Shown one piece after another: positions 34,401 to 43,806 of a stretch of DNA of 64,000 nt. Source of the stretch: Aspidiotus rigidus (taxonomy: Eukaryota; Arthropoda; Insecta; Hemiptera; Diaspididae); assembly GCA_035079385.1 (NCBI GenBank), contig JAVHKY010000035.1:3286001-3350000 (forward strand), read 5' to 3'. Position 1 is the stretch's first letter. Every line of letters begins with the position of its first letter. Below the pieces are notes generated by a model, which did no database searches, was not told the origin of the DNA, and was given only the letters and a program-made list of their open reading frames with translations. The position numbers and the translations under genes were made by a program.

Positions 34401-37400
34401 AAGTTCTGTAAGAGAAGTCGCGGGGAGAGGGAAGTTGTGAGTGTCTCTTACGGAATGTAAGTAAAACGGTTTATTGCTAGAAAATTGAAATCCACAATCC
34501 GAGTCAAAGGAGGAGACCTTATCGAGAGTGAGTTAGAAAAGACTTATACTCTCTGGGGAAAGCGAAGGAGACACTGAAGTCATCCGCAAAAAGTCGTTTG
34601 AAAAGGGGAAAGAAAACTTAATTTATTAAGGTAGGCGTTATATGTAGGTACGGTACCTACGGATAAAACGTTATATGTAGGTATGGTATGTTTGTGTCTG
34701 GAAGATGCTGTAGACCTACCCGTATGGTATGTAGACCGTCCGGTACTAGTTTATGTATTCGTCTGGAATACAATCATCATCTTTATCACAAATACGACAC
34801 GCATGTAATTAATTGAATTCATATCGGTACACATAGAATAAGTGTAACACTTTCAATACAGATAAAATAGTACAATAAAATGAGGACTCATCGAGATACC
34901 TACTTCAATCATCCCCAAAGTTATCACAGCGAGGGCAACCGTCTTCTTGTAAGCATGCTGTGTGAACTTTCATGGAGCAGCACTTTGTGAACGTAAGTGC
35001 TGATCTATTTCCTCCTGTAATCTTACTATGACATACAAGGCAAGTGGGCTTTCCATCGTCGTCACCATCATCGTCTTCACTTTCATCTTCAGGTACGCAT
35101 TTCCTCCTTTTTGGTGCTTTAGCACCGTCAAGAGACGGTAGTTTCCGTTTCGTCGTTCTATCCGCGCTGGTCCTGTTGATTGACAACTGTTTCGAGGCAC
35201 GTTTTGGGCGACCTCTGGCTTTTAATTTCTCCAACAGAATGTTTAAACATCACTTTATCAGTCAGTATCAAGGACCATTCAATACTTCATCGCCCGGCAT
35301 TATTAGACGTGAAACATATTCACCCTTTGTATTTCACCTTCATACGAAATCAGCCTGCATACCGTATGTGTAGGTCTACAGCATCTTCCAGACACAAACA
35401 TACCATACCTACATATAACGTTTTATCCGTAGGTACCGTACCTACATATAACCACTTCGATTTATTAAAACATTTATGGCAATCAGGAAGAAAGGAACAT
35501 TCCGATTCTCTCCCTGGTGGACGCGATTTTGAATGTAGTGGATGGAAAGAGTACTGGTTATGTATTCGAACTGTTATGGGTCTGTCATGGGGGAAGGACT
35601 GGAGAAAGGAGGATAAATTGCAACGAAGGCCCATTTCAAATAATTTAGAGGAAAAGTATCGCCAAACACGGGGGAACGCTTCCTGAAGGTCAAAGAATAT
35701 GGTGTAAAGGGGAGAGTTATTATTGGATGATTCTTCAATCTGGAGGTTGATGTCGGCGATGACTTGTAAAGTGTTTCTACCTTTACGGAAATCGTGTTGA
35801 CACGGTGATAGGATGTCGTTAGATTCTAGAAACCAAAATAATCTTTTGTTGTGTATTTTTTGATAGAGTTTGCCTAGAACGGAGATTTTGGCGATAGGAC
35901 GATGAGATGAGGGGAGGGAGGATTCTTAGAGGGTTTTAGAATTGGGAGAACAATAGCTAGTTTCCAGGCTGAGGAGTATGAGCCTTGGAGTAGGATGGAG
36001 TTGAAGAGAGAGAGAGAAAGTGATGATAAGAATTGGTGTGGAGGTTTTTCAGCATGACATCGTGGGTGTTGTCACAGCCAGGTTCGAGTGGTAGAGTCGA
36101 GTTTACGCTATACTGCGTGGGTATTTTTTTTTCTAGGAATAATTTCTTATGATCATCTTCTCGACGTGCATATTCAAGTTCCTACAGGATAATTTATGCG
36201 AATGAATTATCGTGTAATAGTACAGATAGATATAGCCCGAGAACTTTACCTGTTTGGTATCGTTTACTATCTCGCTTCAAAATTGGAGTGAAAAAAATAA
36301 ATTCTCACACGATACTTTTCATTTCAGTTGTGCCGTTTGGTATTATGCAGCGACCATTTTTTGGACACCCTCTCGCTTAAGTAGAAAATTCCTATGTTCC
36401 TCCTCGAAACGTACCTGTTTGCCCTGTTTACTCTTACATGTTTCCTCATTTAGTACATACGTTCAAAATAGAGCTCTAACACAAATCAATACGTGACGGT
36501 TTGCATGTTTCAGAGCCATGAACTACGGTGGATTGGGGTCAATAATAGGGCATGAAGTGACTCATGGGTTTGATACAGAAGGTTGGTTCAAAACACATAT
36601 CATCAATCGGTTCATTTTACCGTGGAACCAGCTATCACATTCTGTAGAATGATTTCCGTGTTCCTATCCGGATTACATCCTTAATTAACATCATCAGAGG
36701 AGTCAGAAAACTTTTGAAGGGAAGAAGATTCCATTTTGAGTTGAGGCGAGGGATGGGGTTGTCTCAGCTTTTAGCTATATTACAAAAGGGGCGGTCCATT
36801 TCCGAATTGTGACGTTATAGGAATGTATTATCAGCTTTTACCTCGTATGTAGTACAGATGAGGTTTAGCTTCAAAATTTATAAAGGAAAAGAGAAGTCTA
36901 CGCCTAGAAGGTGATGTTGTGTGAGATTTTGTAAAAATTGTCAGTTATAATCCGAGTTTTGGTGCATTTTGTTTCTGTACACAAACATTTTCCATCTCAA
37001 TCCTTTACAAAAAAAATCTTCTTCGTAAAAAAATTGACTTCTGAAGAAGCAAAACATATGGCGATTTAAATACATTTTTTGTCGTTCATAATTCAATATT
37101 TCTGCAAACACTGTAAGCTGCACGTATCCATACTCAATAACTACTCGTATCTATTATGTATTCTTCGAAATACCTAGTTTATTGAAATTCTTGCTTGCAG
37201 GAATTCTATATGATGAAAGAGGTCGACGACGAGACTGGTGGAACGAGAACACCAAGGCAAAGTATCGAGAGAATACAAAATGTTTTGTAAATGCTTACAA
37301 TAATATTTCAGTCAAATTTGCAGTCGAAAATGGTTCCGTGACTATGCCTGTAAGTATGACTTTGGAACAAAAGGATTCTCGTATTTCTTATACCTTAGAG

Positions 37401-39844
37401 GTGCATGATATTTGGTGAGAATAGAACGAGAAGTTTTGGAGAATCACTGTGAAATTTTCTCCTTTTAAAGAAATATTATTTCATTTTCGATTAAGGAGCC
37501 TTGAATTTACATTAATTTACGATTATGGGCTCGGAGTGTGAAGATAGGAACAATAAGAATATGAATTAAATAGGGAAGTAGAAACAGGTGAAATATAGCT
37601 GGGTAGGAGAGGAAGTGTTTAACGGATGCATGGTCAGCATTTCAGTGTGGCCATGAAGGAAGTGAGAAAAGTGACAAGAGAAAAGAGTGCGTGAGACGGT
37701 TATGGCTCAGGAGGAGAGGATAAGGAAGCAGTAATAGGGCCTGAGATTGTACATGGGGGGAGACATCACTAATGCAAAGTGAACGCAGTGACTGCTTTGT
37801 GGCAAGGTCAATGGCGTCATGTTCTTTAAGGTCGACTCGTTGAGTGGTGGAATGAGGGTCTTGGATAGCAAATATAAGGACGAGAGAGAATCAGATAGTG
37901 TAGGGAATTCGCGGCGAAGAAAGAAACGGGTTGGGAGGAAGACGTAGGTAAATGTAGCGGTGAGTTCATCTATGAATATGGAAGCGGAGTTTCTCATACG
38001 GAAGGATACAGACCTAACGAGACGGAGAAGGTTAATTTTTCTTCCGGGGTCAGATTCATGAAGAAATCAAGAATTTAGAATCGTAATCTTAATCTTTCCA
38101 TCCCATGAAAGAAGAACAAAAATTTTCTCCCGGGTCCGGTTTAGCTCTTGGTAGCCCTAGAAGAATGAGATATTATGCACATGGGATTCTGGATTCCGAT
38201 TTGGATCCGTTCGTGTAGCAGAAAAGGTAAGAGAGAATTTCTGAAGACATCATTTTGTTGATATGTTGTTTGTGTATAGTCAGCTGTTTTGGGGATTTCA
38301 GTCAGATGGAGACGGATGTCAAGGATATGAGTTAACCAGGGAAGTAGATAAAAAGAAAAAAGTAAGAACTGCAGTTTGAAATGAGTGCCTAGTTGGGATT
38401 GGTAAATTACATAAAGAATTGGGCTGTTGAGGTCAGGAAAGCAGTGAGTGGAAGAGCGTGGTAACGTAGAGAAGGAACACTTGCCTCAACGCTTAGACTG
38501 AGTGCAAGGCTAACGCATAGCGCACCACGGGCCACGTGAAGCCCGGAAGATTGAATGGAGTCCAGCAATAGTAGGGTTCTTTTGTTGGAGTGATTATAAA
38601 TATAGAGAACTGTAATCAAGTTGGGAATGCGGATTAGACAATCAATTGTGGAGTTAGAGGAGGAATTATTGTTTACAGCTGGTATGAGGGTTATGATAGG
38701 TACCTGAGAACGTTTAAGGAATTCAGCCTTTTACTCTTGAGATTTCGATAGAAGGGAGGGGGTCAAGGAGGTTTTGGAGTTGAATATAAGACTGAGGAAC
38801 TTGACAGAAGATTGAATGGTAATCGTGACGTTCTGCCGAAGCAAAGAAGGAAGAGCCGGAGGATGTGAGTATCTTCTTTGGAATACTATCAAAATGTTTT
38901 TGTTTTTTGAGAACCGAAATCCACAGTCAGATGACCGTCTGAAGATTTGGATAGTTTTGCCTGCGGGAAGTTGGTAGGAAGCCACCGAAGTCAAACGAAA
39001 AGAGGCGTTTGGCAAAGAAATGTGACACTGTTTGTTAGGTCGTTCATAGTAATTAGGAAGAGATGTGGAACATTCCAAACTCTTCCCTGGGGACACCGGT
39101 TTGGATAGATTGGTGGGAAGAGTATTGGTGTTAAATTCCAACCGTTAGAAGCAAGTGATGGAGGAAGGATTAGGGGAGTTTGGGTAAATTATATCGAAGG
39201 CTGATGATTTAGTGGAGGGGAAGTAGTGACGCTAGACACGAAGAAACGCTTCATAGAATCTTTAAAAATGGAGTAGAGTTTAGAGTTTGAGCGGAGAGCT
39301 TCCTCGATTTGGAAGTTTGAAAGATTTACTCCCGTTCAGAAAAGCTGATTTCATCCGCCCAATCAAAGAGCATGCTTTATCCATACAAACATAAAATATT
39401 ACCATCCGAAGATCTCTTTTTAATTTTTCAGATTAATGGGCAGATAACCCTAGATGAAAACATAGCCGACAATGGAGGAATGCGAGCAGCACTTATAGCC
39501 TACCGAAGATGTTTGTCCAATCATGACGATGAACCTTTCCTCGTTGGCTTTGAAAATTTCAGCCACGAACAACTTCTTACGCTATCATTTGCGAACGTAA
39601 GTTTATCCTGTACAGACGATTTATTTTAGTGATAATGGAACATAGCTGTTTGGAATATGTGTAATTTTCTTTGTAGGTTTTGTGCACCCATACTCCATTG
39701 TCAGTGTTGGAGCAATTAGACTCACACGCTCCAAGAGAGGCACAAGTTAATGGTGTATTTATGAATTCTGAAGAAATGTCCCAAATATGGAATTGTCCCA
39801 AGGGCTCTCCTATGAATCCGGAAAAGAAATGTAGAGTTTGGTGA
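19430..39844 (+). CDS. neprilysin-like M13 metallopeptidase, copy B; probably disabled by a broken splice donor
   Basis: Eighteen exons: 19430-19481, 20893-20952, 21068-21232, 21422-21508, 23375-23624, 24371-24563, 28498-28605, 28707-28848, 29706-29817, 29891-29993, 30716-30892, 31057-31169, 31884-31948, 36328-36376, 36514-36581, 37201-37349, 39432-39596, 39677-39844. Joined at these borders they give 741 residues without a stop. Exon 1 encodes MAYIVLLPISMIITSGA, a short hydrophobic signal peptide with no cytoplasmic tail, so the product should be secreted, unlike membrane-anchored neprilysin. Key residues: [28 protein letters not shown] (about residues 572-576), DWW, ENIAD (640-644), CRVW at the end. 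Oddities: the donor after exon 14 reads TT (36377-36378), so read-through meets TAA at once; and the Arg of the HxPxxxR motif is Gln (39743-39745). If that intron cannot be removed the protein ends before the zinc site. A sequencing error at that base is the main alternative. Confidence 0.85.
19482..20892. other. intron 1 of copy B
   Basis: A stretch near 20225-20290 (ctcgataccgtttgccgttt and flanks) resembles the arms of the MITEs at 25455-25823 and 16088-16453, so a partial MITE copy is likely. Nothing else is recognised. Confidence 0.4.
22531..23110. repeat. minisatellite-bearing element, second copy (inverted)
   Basis: Eight or so diverged units of tatgataggagggggactta plus GAAAAATTTCGACTCTCGAG between about 22600 and 22960. 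The left boundary holds GAGAACCTGTTTTATGGG and the right boundary ATAAAACTGGTTCCCTGCG followed by TTCCTCGTTTAACTTCGTTA. The right boundary is the reverse complement of 10400-10460 in copy A, so the two are copies of one element in opposite orientation. Confidence 0.7.
25455..25823. mobile_element. foldback MITE nested in the LINE
   Basis: Arms of about 140 bp: cacaactcaacaaaataaaa ... GAACGAGAATATC-GATTCTAAAAGTATTTTTCACGCT (25455-25600) return inverted at 25686-25823. The core holds GCGAAGCGCGACACAC. The arm word for AAAAGTATTTTCACGCTGAATTCGAT is shared with the foldbacks at 7513 and 16088, so these form one superfamily. Confidence 0.85.
26046..26078. repeat. (GGA)n microsatellite
   Basis: About eleven GGA repeats inside the LINE RNase H region. 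The proline-rich and leucine-rich open frames across it are by-products. Confidence 0.95.
28849..29705. other. intron 8 of copy B
   Basis: Matches the equivalent copy C intron (50900-51580) along much of its length. No mobile element or RNA gene is recognised. Confidence 0.5.
31321..32420. repeat. two diverged copies of an unclassified intron repeat
   Basis: Stretches at about 31315-31680 and 32140-32400 share, in order, GGTRTTACACCCGT, tcctccaaaact plus GGATGGATTTTTT or GGTTGGATTTTTT, a GA-ACT-AG word and AATTCCTCA. Exon 13 of copy B (31884-31948) lies between them. Only a short piece (about 53570-53640) is present in copy C. Family unknown. Confidence 0.5.
33358..34031. mobile_element. solo LTR, 674 bp, with 5-bp target duplication CCAAT
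   Basis: Starts TGTGACGCTC, ends CATCATCACA, so it has TG...CA ends with a short inverted TGTGA/TCACA. CCAAT flanks both sides (33353-33357 and 34032-34036). Copy C has the empty site (TAATCAATAATGAG, 54364-54377). Inside are a TATATA word near 33762 and AATAAA near 33910, usual for an LTR promoter and polyadenylation site. No internal region or second LTR is present, so the rest was lost by LTR-LTR recombination. Family (Gypsy, Copia or BEL) cannot be told. Confidence 0.88.
34630..35459. mobile_element. 830-bp DNA element with about 105-bp inverted repeats and 9-bp target duplication
   Basis: Flanked by ATTTATTAA on both sides (34621-34629, 35460-35468); copy C keeps a single AATTTATTA at the empty site (54901-54909). 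The arms contain repeated gttatatgtaggtacggtac words and continue to GATGCTGTAGACCTAC. A 9-bp duplication and long arms fit a Mutator-like element (family knowledge); the class is an inference. It holds a minus-strand open frame with a Cys-rich end. Confidence 0.88.
34905..35234 (-). pseudogene. transposon-borne protein fragment with RING/PHD-like Cys-His end
   Basis: About 110 residues. The N part is basic (KARGRPKRASKQ is AT-hook-like; KRKLPS, APKRRK), then an acidic run (EDESEDDDGDDDGK), then C-x2-C ... CC-x4-H-x2-C-x5-C-x2-C up to the stop, a likely zinc-binding fold. Upstream on the minus strand only stops are seen, so this is the C-terminal end of a longer protein, probably the element's transposase. 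No DDE residues are seen. Family not recognised. Confidence 0.6.
36377..36378 (+). other. mutated splice donor (TT for GT) after copy B exon 14
   Basis: Copy B reads CTCTCGC then TTAAGTAG; copy C at the same place reads CTCTCGC then GTAAGTAG (55796). The rest of the donor context is identical, so one G-to-T change removes the GT. Reading on gives CTC GCT TAA, a stop. The next GT lies after that stop. Skipping the 49-nt exon would shift the frame. Confidence 0.9.
36551..36565 (+). other. intact HEVTH zinc site, copy B
   Basis: The exon encodes [21 protein letters not shown]. Both zinc His codons and the catalytic Glu are kept. The third ligand is the Glu of ENIAD (39456-39470). Its use depends on the upstream donor defect. 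Confidence 0.93.
37560..39260 (-). mobile_element. degraded LINE remnant shared by all three copies (copy B)
   Basis: Minus-strand pieces: [20 protein letters not shown] (38500-38600), an RNase H piece with [16 protein letters not shown] (about 37930-37990), and an RT-side piece near 38731-39141. Position and order match 14110-15235 in copy A and 59375-60990 in copy C. Confidence 0.7.
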
Positions 39845-39888
39845 AATACGTAGAATATTGTGGATAGATTTCTTTTTGTGATCATTAC

Positions 39889-39904
39889 AATAAATTCGAA
39901 TAAA
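39889..39904 (+). terminator. candidate polyadenylation signals of copy B
   Basis: AATAAA at 39889-39894 and 39899-39904, 45-60 bases after the stop, in the same context as in copies A and C. Confidence 0.7.
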
Positions 39905-40031
39905 ATTAAGACAGAACGACTAATTTCAAATTTATTGATGTCGGGTTTACAATTTCATCCCACAAAACCAACACGAGCGAGCGTTCGAAGGCTCTTTTCA
40001 CAACTAAAATTGAGTTTACAAACAGATTCAA

Positions 40032-41512
40032 GCGGTAGATGGAATGAATTGATGAACATTTTTGATGAAGCTGGAGGAAGAATAAAAACTCCTAAATCTC
40101 TCTCTACTACGCGCTGGAGTTGTCGATACGATGCGGGTATTGCGGTTTTGCACTCCTACTCTAGTCTCGTTAAGTGTTTAGAGAAGCTGAAAGATGACGA
40201 ATCGAAAGATGGAGTAACTCGTGTGGAGGCAACCTCTGTTTTGAAAAATTTACGACGAACCACAACACACTTTATGTTGATATTTTGGACCAAAATTTTG
40301 GAGAGGTTAAATAAGGTCAGTCAAAGTCTCCAAAAAGTTGAAAGTACAATCAAAACAGCTCAAACATTGTACGCCTCACTGCACGAATATTTTCAACAGA
40401 TGAGAAATAATTTTGATTTTGCCGCCATTCAAGAAGAAGTTCACACCAAGTTTGGTTCTGTCGGTGAAAATGAGGGCTTCCAACTCCAAGAATCAAGACG
40501 GACTAAGAAACGTAAATTGCATTTTGACGAGTTGCCTGGCTCCACAGATACTGTGATGGATGAGAAAAGCAAATTGAAGATTGAAGGATTCTACGTTATT
40601 CTCGACAATTTAATTGCAGAATTAGAAAGAAGAGGGAAAACTTACGATGATGTCTTTAAAAAGTTCGAATTCTTGTTTTGCCTCGATGATTCTTCCAATA
40701 TCTTACATGAAAAAGTCAAACTGTTCCAAAAATTTTACGAAGCCGACGTATCTGATGACTTAATTAACGAATACAGCCACTTCAGGCATTTCATTCTCGG
40801 AGATCTCGGTCTAGATGCTGCCGCCGCAAATACCATTACTCCTGCTGAAATGCTCAAATGTATACTTCAAAATAAAGTAGAACACTGAGAAAAATTTTGG
40901 TGGTACTTTTAACTAAAAAACATAGTAAAGCCGGTCCAGTCGAAGATTATGGTTATAACGACTAAAAAATATAGTTATACTTACGAGAAAAAGTAGTGAA
41001 TAAAACTAAATATTACTGAAATTGCTCAGTTGTTTTTACTAAAAAATTGTGACTGGACCGGCTTTACTATGTTCTTAGTCAAATTTACTATAGTTTTTTC
41101 TTCGTGAATCTACGTTTCCAAATGTATTCGTCGCTTTAAAATTGTACTTAGTTCTACCTGTCTCAAACGCTAGTGGTGAGCGGAGTTTTTCGGTTTTAAA
41201 AAGAATCAAAAATTATTTGCGCACTCCTGTTTGTGACGTCAGGTGTAGCATTTATCCTTGTTATGTATTGAAAACGAGCTTTGTCTTAATTATAATGATG
41301 AAACTGCACTGAATACGTTTGCTGCATCAAAAGCTCGAAAGAAAATTATGTAAAAACTCGTGCGCGATACCCTGTAACATGAAATTTGTAAACTACAGTA
41401 TTTTGTTATATTTTCAATATGTACCTATAGGGTAAAATAGAAGTTTAAAAAAATTTTAGGGGCGCCAATTTTCATTTCGCTTACTACGTCAGACAGGGTT
41501 AATCCGTCCCTG
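40032..41512 (+). pseudogene. 5'-truncated hAT transposase with nested MITE
   Basis: Coding similarity runs from RWNELMNIFDEAGG and SLSTTRWSCRYDAG to a stop region near 40888, then resumes after a MITE at about 41110 with FPNVFVALKLYLVLPVSNAS and GERSFSVLKRIKNYL, the hAT C-terminal dimerisation region of the ZMYM1/DUF4371-like group. A further frameshift near 41245 precedes LSLLCIENELCLNYND, ending at 41353. The zinc finger and N-terminal DDE half are missing. The right end (reading CAGGGACGGATTAACC on the minus strand) looks like a hAT inverted repeat. GATTCAA occurs on both sides (40025-40031, 41513-41519). The open frame seen from 39860 fuses spacer DNA to this remnant and is not a natural protein. 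Confidence 0.88.
40905..41092. mobile_element. small MITE inside the hAT remnant
   Basis: A perfect 21-bp inverted repeat, catagtaaagccggtccagt plus C at 40921-40941 and its complement at 41051-41071, with weaker pairing outwards through TTTTTTAGTTAAA-like sequence. It interrupts the hAT frame just before the C-terminal domain, so it is younger than the hAT. Confidence 0.9.
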
Positions 41513-41612
41513 GATTCAACGGATTTCTCACGTTGTGTGTTTGATCGAGAATGGTTCTAGTCTTAAGAATTTAGTTTGAACATTGAAAAAGTTTTCGAAC
41601 ATCAAATACGAA

Positions 41613-41758
41613 TGAAAGAGTGCAAGGAAGACACAGTTTTTGAAAAGAAAATGAGGCTTTTCCCGCAGTAATTTAAAATAAATTTAAACGTACAACGTTT
41701 CGACCGTAACTAGCGGTCTTTATCAAGTACTAAACACGACTGAAAAGGAAAAAAACTA
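41613..41758. mobile_element. about 146-bp insertion in the B-C spacer
   Basis: Sequence between AAATACGAA and TTTCCACACG is absent from the matching flanks of copies A and C. It contains acaacgtttcgaccgtaact followed by AGCGGTCTTTATCAAG, a motif type often found at ends of repeats in animal genomes. Class unknown. Confidence 0.55.
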
Positions 41759-41759
41759 A

Positions 41760-42190
41760 ATTTCCACACGATAGTCAGGTTACGGTATCTTGACTGAATC
41801 CGGGAACATCACGTACAAACAAACGCTAATATTAAGCCATCGGCAGCTTTTTGGCAATACTGCAATACGTCATATAAGAGAGCAGACCTTCCTGCTTACG
41901 CCTGCGTGCCTACCTCTCATTATTGTGCAATACTCATGTTTAACTCCCACGCTTCATTGTGACAGGCAAATGTACCTTGCTCGCGCGTCGAAATTTTGTA
42001 GATTGGTACCTAAGATGCGTTACTTGTCGCAATTATCCGCGCGCGATAAACATAAGTATTGTACAATGATGAGAGGTACCTAATATCAAAAGACGGTATA
42101 TGGCATGGTACTCAGCGTCGAAAATACTTCTAGAAATACCTTCTATAGTTCATGTTCATTCCGAAAGTTTGAAATTTTTCCATGTGTGTT
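41760..42190. mobile_element. module foldback MITE after copy B, left arm damaged
   Basis: The right arm (about 42050-42190, with gtactcagcgtcgaaaatac) matches the A and C copies. The left arm matches only around TACCTCTCATTATTGTGCAATACTC (41911-41935); about 100 bp before it is unrelated sequence. Confidence 0.7.
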
Positions 42191-42668
42191 ATTTACTCTT
42201 CCCCCTTCGTATAGCCCGAGAATCGAAAGATTTTCAAGTCCACTCCTTGAGATGTTAACAGTCGGAAGTTTCCCTAGTACTGAAGTAAGCCAAGAGGGTC
42301 ATCTCCCTCGGAACTACAAAATCCAGATGGACGACAATCGACTGATGGCGGAAATCGGATATTCTCCCACATAATCTCTCTTAAAATATATTCCCTGTTA
42401 AAAGCGAATTTTTCCAATCACGAGTAATCTTCGCATCAATCTTCTCGAGCGGAAAACGATCGACTATGCGTCCAGAAACCTCCCTATTACCCAAAATTAC
42501 CAATACCTTGCTTTCACCAGCTTCCAAAAACTATCATTATAATTTCATAAATAATTTTAGCCCATAACAAACTTAGAATAGGTACTTACTGGTAAACTTA
42601 CATTTTGATCCTTTCCAGAGAGAAATTTCATCTACAACTCATACAACTCAATGATGCTCTCCCCTCTG

Positions 42669-43499
<831 letters not shown>

Positions 43500-43806
43500 A
43501 CAAAATGGAATAATCATTTGTTATCTAGAATAAATTTTAGGGCGTCTTCAGCTACAAGGCCGAATATAATTTCAATTTACCGTCGCATACAGTGTTGTCG
43601 CTATCGTTAGATTTATTAGACCGATACCGGTACCATGCAGAACAGATACTTGTCGCAAGTTTCGTACGAAAAGCCATCCTTGTTTAAGTATTATTTGTGA
43701 TAAAAAGGAACTCCCACAAGATTAATATAAAATGTAAAGCTTGTTATATAAGGACTAGACACAGATAAAATTGTTACATAGGTAGTTGCATTGACGTGCT
43801 TCCAGT
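43500..43806 (+). promoter_or_regulatory. promoter region of copy C with an inserted TATA-like box
   Basis: Closely matches 19190-19429 before copy B, except for about 53 extra bases (43709-43761) between GATAAAAAGG and CAGATAAAATTG. The extra piece contains TATATAAGG at 43745-43753, about 54-62 bp before the ATG, a good TATA-box candidate not present in copy B. Whether it drives transcription is an inference. Confidence 0.5.

Larger units (their letters stand above)
32450..36115 (-). mobile_element. degraded I-type LINE in copy B intron 13, host of two later insertions
   Basis: Minus-strand fragments include FFWIPDHIRQPKQSAVDLAA, the end of RNase H, and RLRIGHIRLTHSLLFLGLSA near the 3' end (32530-32590). 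Upstream RT parts continue to about 36100. The same remnant lies at 53640-55545 in copy C. It is split here by a solo LTR (33358-34031) and an 830-bp inverted-repeat element (34630-35459), both absent from copy C. Confidence 0.8.

Noticed and set aside
35044..35686. Plus-strand frames of 109 and 168 residues
   Set aside because: They cross the inverted repeat and border of the 830-bp element into LINE sequence; no domain is visible.
39860..40888. 342-residue open frame as one host gene
   Set aside because: The first 57 or so residues are module spacer shared with copies A and C; the rest is hAT transposase broken at both ends.
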